This document shows, one piece after another, positions 5,902 to 8,729 of a DNA stretch of 8,729 nucleotides. The stretch is from a bacterium (GTDB lineage Bacteria > Ratteibacteria > UBA8468 > B48-G9 > JAFGKM01), in contig JAOAEP010000139.1 of assembly GCA_026416755.1 (NCBI GenBank), positions 1 to 8,729 of the forward strand. The letters run 5' to 3'. The notes beneath the pieces are model-generated. The model made no database searches, was not told where the DNA came from, and worked only from the letters and a program-made list of their open reading frames with translations. The first letter of the stretch is position 1; every line of letters starts with the position of its first letter. The position numbers were made by a program, and so were the translations under genes.

Positions 5902-7250
5902 CCATCTATCTCCTTTTTAACATTTTCTGGAGAAGTCCCTCCTTCTGATAATTTTAAACTCACTGATTTTTCAAAACTCAAAATTTGAAAAACATCATCT
6001 TTAAAGAAAGGAGAAAAAGTTTTAAATTCTTCTAATGTTAAAGAAAAAAAGGATTTCTTTTTTTCAATACAATAATTTACAATATTTCCTACTATCTTAT
6101 GAGCATTTCTAAAAGAGACACCCTTTTTAACAAGATATTCTGCTATGTCTGTAGATAAAGTATATGATGATATATTTTTTCTAATAGTTTCTATATTAAA
6201 TGTTATACCTGGAATTATTTTTTTTAAAATTTCAATAGTGGTTTTAAGTATTTCAATTATTTCAAAAATAGGTTTTTTATCTTCTTGCATATCTCTATTA
6301 TATGAAAGTGAAAGTCCTTTCATTAAAGTTAAAAGCCCTGTAAAAAGTCCAATAGAAGTTGAAGTTTTTCCTCTAATCAATTCAAAAACATCCGGATTTT
6401 TTTTATGTGGCATTAAACTTGAACCAGTACAAAATTTATCGGGTAAATTAATAAAGTTAATTTCATCCATGTTCCAAATTATAATATCCTGACTAAAAAC
6501 AGAAAGATGTATTAAAGTTAGAATACAACAGAAAGCAGTTTCAATTAAAAAATCTCTATCTGAAACCGTATCTAAACTATTTCTTGAAACCTCATTGAAA
6601 TTTAAAAGTTTTGCCATATATTTTCTATCTATTGGCAATGAAGTCCCTGCACAAGCACCCACCCCCAATGGAAGTATATTAATTCTTTTATAAACTTCTA
6701 AAAATCTTTCTTTATCTCTTTCAAGTTTTTCAATAAAAGCGTTAAAGTAATGGGAAATTAATATGACCTGACTTTGTTTTAAATGAGTATAAGCAGAAAT
6801 AATTTCGCCGAAATAAGTTTGACTTTTATCAAGAAAAACAATTTGTAATTCTGTGATTTTTTTTAGCAAATCTATAATTTCATCTCTTAAATAAAGTTTT
6901 TCATCAAGAACAATCTGGTCATTTCTTGACCTTGCAGTATGTAATTTCTCGCCTGTTTTTCCTATAAGTTCAGTTAACCTTCTTTCTATTGCAGTATGAA
7001 TATCTTCATCACTTGATAAAAATTTAAATTTATTTTCTATTATTTCTTTTTTAATCTTTTTTAAACCATTCAAAATTTCTTCTTTTTCTTTTTTAGTTAT
7101 CAATCCAACTTTAAAAAGCATTTTCGCATGAACAATACTTCCTTCAATATCGTAAAAAGCAAGTTTTTTATCAATATCTATTGATTTTGTGTATTTTATA
7201 ACATCATTATCTATTAATTCTTTAAATCTTCCTTCCCACATATATTTCAT
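5826..7250 (-). CDS. argH: Argininosuccinate lyase
   Basis: ArgH splits argininosuccinate into arginine and fumarate, the last step of arginine synthesis, as a cytoplasmic homotetramer of the fumarase/aspartase superfamily. The protein is full length at 474 residues. Motifs are MWEGRF (4-9), DEDIHTAIERRL (81-92), HTARSRNDQ (104-112), AYTHLKQSQ with the conserved His156 (153-161), LPLGVGACAGTSLPIDR (193-209), SLDTVSDRDF (225-234) and the flexible catalytic-Ser loop GSSLMPHKKNP (276-286). In the THLQxAQP-type motif the final Pro is Val here (SQVI), a modest departure. The C-terminus ends in a Lys-rich helix (about 444-474), and its coding region also carries the lysA ribosome site and start. 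The ATG at 7250 has GAGGT at 7256-7260 with 5-nt spacing; the next Met (M4) is less well placed. Arginine and lysine synthesis genes thus share one unit. Confidence 0.97.
   Translation of the reverse strand: MKYMWEGRFKELIDNDVIKYTKSIDIDKKLAFYDIEGSIVHAKMLFKVGLITKKEKEEILNGLKKIKKEIIENKFKFLSSDEDIHTAIERRLTELIGKTGEKLHTARSRNDQIVLDEKLYLRDEIIDLLKKITELQIVFLDKSQTYFGEIISAYTHLKQSQVILISHYFNAFIEKLERDKERFLEVYKRINILPLGVGACAGTSLPIDRKYMAKLLNFNEVSRNSLDTVSDRDFLIETAFCCILTLIHLSVFSQDIIIWNMDEINFINLPDKFCTGSSLMPHKKNPDVFELIRGKTSTSIGLFTGLLTLMKGLSLSYNRDMQEDKKPIFEIIEILKTTIEILKKIIPGITFNIETIRKNISSYTLSTDIAEYLVKKGVSFRNAHKIVGNIVNYCIEKKKSFFSLTLEEFKTFSPFFKDDVFQILSFEKSVSLKLSEGGTSPENVKKEIDGWKKKLKKFLDRILVLEKEVSILKK
5910..5913 (-). 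promoter_or_regulatory. Ribosome binding site for lysA within argH
   Basis: On the minus strand AAAAGGAG precedes the lysA ATG with 8-nt spacing from GGAG. It falls inside the argH coding region, about 85 nt before the argH stop. This decides in favour of the overlapping lysA start and allows lysA to be translated while argH is still being read. Confidence 0.6.
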
Positions 7251-7270
7251 TTTCTACCTCTTGTTTTTTT

Positions 7271-7299
7271 ATTTTATCAGAAGTATTATAATAAATCAA
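7271..7299 (-). promoter_or_regulatory. Candidate promoter for argH-lysA with extended -10
   Basis: On the minus strand TTGATT (7294-7299) is followed after 17 bp by TAAAAT (7271-7276). The -10 is preceded by TGA, making an extended TGnTAAAAT form. Transcription would start near 7264, leaving a leader of about 14 nt before the argH ATG at 7250. That is too short for a riboswitch or attenuator, and I see no clear operator. Confidence 0.45.
7287..7292 (+). promoter_or_regulatory. Candidate -10 element for topA
   Basis: A perfect TATAAT lies 27 bp before the topA ATG, leaving a short leader that holds the AAGGA ribosome site at 7307-7311. The expected -35 position is only a T-run. The TTGTTT at 7261-7266 is 20 bp away, too far for a normal spacer. 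The site overlaps the candidate argH promoter on the other strand, so the two may compete. Confidence 0.35.
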
Positions 7300-7319
7300 A
7301 GATAAGAAGGATAAAACTT

Positions 7320-8729
7320 ATGGAAAAAGAACTTATAATTGTAGAATCTCCAACAAAGGCAAAGACAATAAGTGGAATACTTGGAAAGAAATATCATGTC
7401 TTTGCCACAATGGGACATATAAGAGATTTGCCTGAAGATGAGTTTGGTGTTGATATTGAAAATAATTTTTCACCAAAGTATGTTATTATTCCTGGTAAAA
7501 AAAAGATTGTAGAAAGATTAAAAAATCTTGCCAAAAATTCTACTACGATATATCTTGCTACTGATGAAGATAGAGAGGGTGAAGCTATAGCATGGCATAC
7601 AACTTGTCTAATTAACAGAAAAATTGATGAAGTAAAAAGAGTGGCTTTTCATGAAATAATCCCTGAAACAGTAAAAGAGGCATTTAAAAATCCACGCCAA
7701 ATTTCTCTTGAATTAGTAAATGCCCAACAAGCAAGAAGAATTTTAGATAGGATAGTTGGGTATAAAATAAGTCCAATACTTGGAAAACATCTTGAAATGG
7801 GTTTATCAGCAGGAAGAGTTCAATCTGTTGCCTTAAAATTAATAGTTGAGAGGGAAAAAGAAATAGAAAATTTTGTACCCGAAATTTACTGGGTTATAAA
7901 ATGTGAAGTTGAAAAGGAAAATGAAAAAGTTATTTTTAATCTTATAAAAATTAGTGAAAAACCCGTTGAACAAGAAGAATTAAAAGATGAAAAGTACGTC
8001 GATGAAATAATAGAAAAATTGAAATTAGGGAATTTAAAAGTGTCTGAGAAGAAAGTGAAATTTAAAAATTTAACTCCTGTACCTCCATTTATTACAAGTA
8101 CACTTCAGCAAGAAGCAATAAATATTTTAAATTTCTCTTCTTCAAAAACAATGTTCATTGCCCAACAACTTTATGAAGGTGTGGAAATTGAGGGGAAAAA
8201 TATAGGTTTAATCACCTATATGAGAACTGATTCTCCCTCAGTAGCAAAACAAGCACAAAATCAAGCCTTGAAGTTTATAGGTGAAAATTTTGGTAAAAAA
8301 TATGTTCCCGAAACACCAAATATTTATTACTCTAAATCAAAGGTCTCACAAGAAGCCCATGAAGCAATAAGACCTACTTCAGTATATAGAACTCCTGAAA
8401 AAATTAAAAAATATTTAAATCAAGACCAGTTTAAACTTTATGAACTTATCTGGAGAAGATTCCTTGCAAGTCAAATGAGTAGTGCAATTATCAAAAATAT
8501 TAAAGTTTTTACCTTAAATGATATTTACTTATTTGAAACTGAGGGAAATTTTGTTATTTTTGATGGGTTTTTGAAATTATGGCCATTAAAAATTGAAAAA
8601 GGAAATCAAATCATAGAAAAGTTTGAAGAAAGAGAAACATTGAATGTAATTAAATATATAAAAGAAAAAAAACAAACACAGCCACCTCAAAGATATACAG
8701 AAAGTTCTCTTATTAAAACACTTGAAAAA
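7320..8729 (+). CDS. topA: DNA topoisomerase I (type IA), N-terminal part; 3' end outside window
   Basis: TopA relaxes negative supercoils by cutting one strand and passing the other through. The frame is open for 470 codons from the ATG at 7320 to the window edge without a stop or frameshift, so the gene is cut by the edge and is not broken. The Toprim domain opens with IIVESPTKAKT (E9) and GHIRDLP and carries the metal-binding TDEDREGEAIAWH (D82, D84, E86). The core follows with QQARRILDRIVGYKISP, LSAGRVQSVALKLIVERE and the active-site LITYMRTDSPS, whose catalytic Tyr is Y300. Next come EAHEAIRPT and a PPQRYTESSLIKTLEK segment at the edge, where PPPRYTE is more usual. The C-terminal zinc-finger region, if present, lies beyond the window. 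AAGGA at 7307-7311 gives the ribosome site with about 8-nt spacing. The gene is divergent from argH. Confidence 0.97.
   Translation, partial: MEKELIIVESPTKAKTISGILGKKYHVFATMGHIRDLPEDEFGVDIENNFSPKYVIIPGKKKIVERLKNLAKNSTTIYLATDEDREGEAIAWHTTCLINRKIDEVKRVAFHEIIPETVKEAFKNPRQISLELVNAQQARRILDRIVGYKISPILGKHLEMGLSAGRVQSVALKLIVEREKEIENFVPEIYWVIKCEVEKENEKVIFNLIKISEKPVEQEELKDEKYVDEIIEKLKLGNLKVSEKKVKFKNLTPVPPFITSTLQQEAINILNFSSSKTMFIAQQLYEGVEIEGKNIGLITYMRTDSPSVAKQAQNQALKFIGENFGKKYVPETPNIYYSKSKVSQEAHEAIRPTSVYRTPEKIKKYLNQDQFKLYELIWRRFLASQMSSAIIKNIKVFTLNDIYLFETEGNFVIFDGFLKLWPLKIEKGNQIIEKFEERETLNVIKYIKEKKQTQPPQRYTESSLIKTLEK

Noticed and set aside
5755..5988. Open frame on the plus strand across the argH-lysA overlap
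   Set aside because: It is antisense to two conserved genes; its Phe-rich translation mirrors the Lys-rich codons opposite.
6145..6492. Open frame on the plus strand inside argH, looking like a small membrane protein
   Set aside because: It is opposite the conserved ArgH catalytic region, including GSSLMPHKKNP; the hydrophobic look comes from reading A-rich codons in reverse.
1..8729. CRISPR array, tRNA/rRNA, insertion sequence or phage genes
   Set aside because: I found no regularly spaced repeats, cloverleaf-like segments, transposase motifs or terminal inverted repeats.

Overview
This is a window from an AT-rich bacterial chromosome. GC content looks like roughly a quarter to a third by eye; it was not computed. 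The proteins are rich in Lys, Glu and Ile and Arg is mostly AGA. IF-3, L20, L35 and a bacterial-type topoisomerase I place it in Bacteria. I cannot assign the lineage from sequence alone. The combination of a V/A-type ATPase-stalk-like coiled coil, a ComEC-like protein with a degenerate C-terminus and an argH-lysA pair would suit an uncultured anaerobic or deep-branching group, but that is inference.

Layout. (1) Bases 1-1231, plus strand: the 3' end of a ComEC/Rec2-like membrane protein, then a 105-residue charged coiled-coil protein that overlaps it by 14 nt. (2) Bases 1218-3533, minus strand: infC-rpmI-rplT followed 9 nt later by a membrane-anchored GAF-GGDEF diguanylate cyclase. (3) Bases 3672-4634, plus strand: an exported ApbE-type flavin transferase, transcribed divergently from infC. 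(4) Bases 4639-7250, minus strand: argH and lysA, overlapping by 76 nt. (5) Base 7320 to the right edge, plus strand: the first 470 codons of topA. Genes fill almost everything. The only sizeable gaps are the divergent promoter regions 3534-3671 and 7251-7319. I see no intrinsic terminator, rRNA, tRNA, CRISPR array or mobile element.

How the genes work together. infC, rpmI and rplT form the classic IF-3/L35/L20 translation operon. The diguanylate cyclase sits directly downstream and probably shares its transcript. argH makes arginine from argininosuccinate and lysA makes lysine from meso-diaminopimelate, so that unit serves amino-acid synthesis. topA, apbE and comEC look like separate housekeeping or accessory functions. 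I found no convincing new multi-gene system. The points most worth a second look are the missing standard start codon of infC (an AUC start is the best fit), the cyclase attached to a ribosomal-protein operon with a Lys in place of the I-site Arg, and the orphan ATPase-stalk-like gene coupled to comEC.
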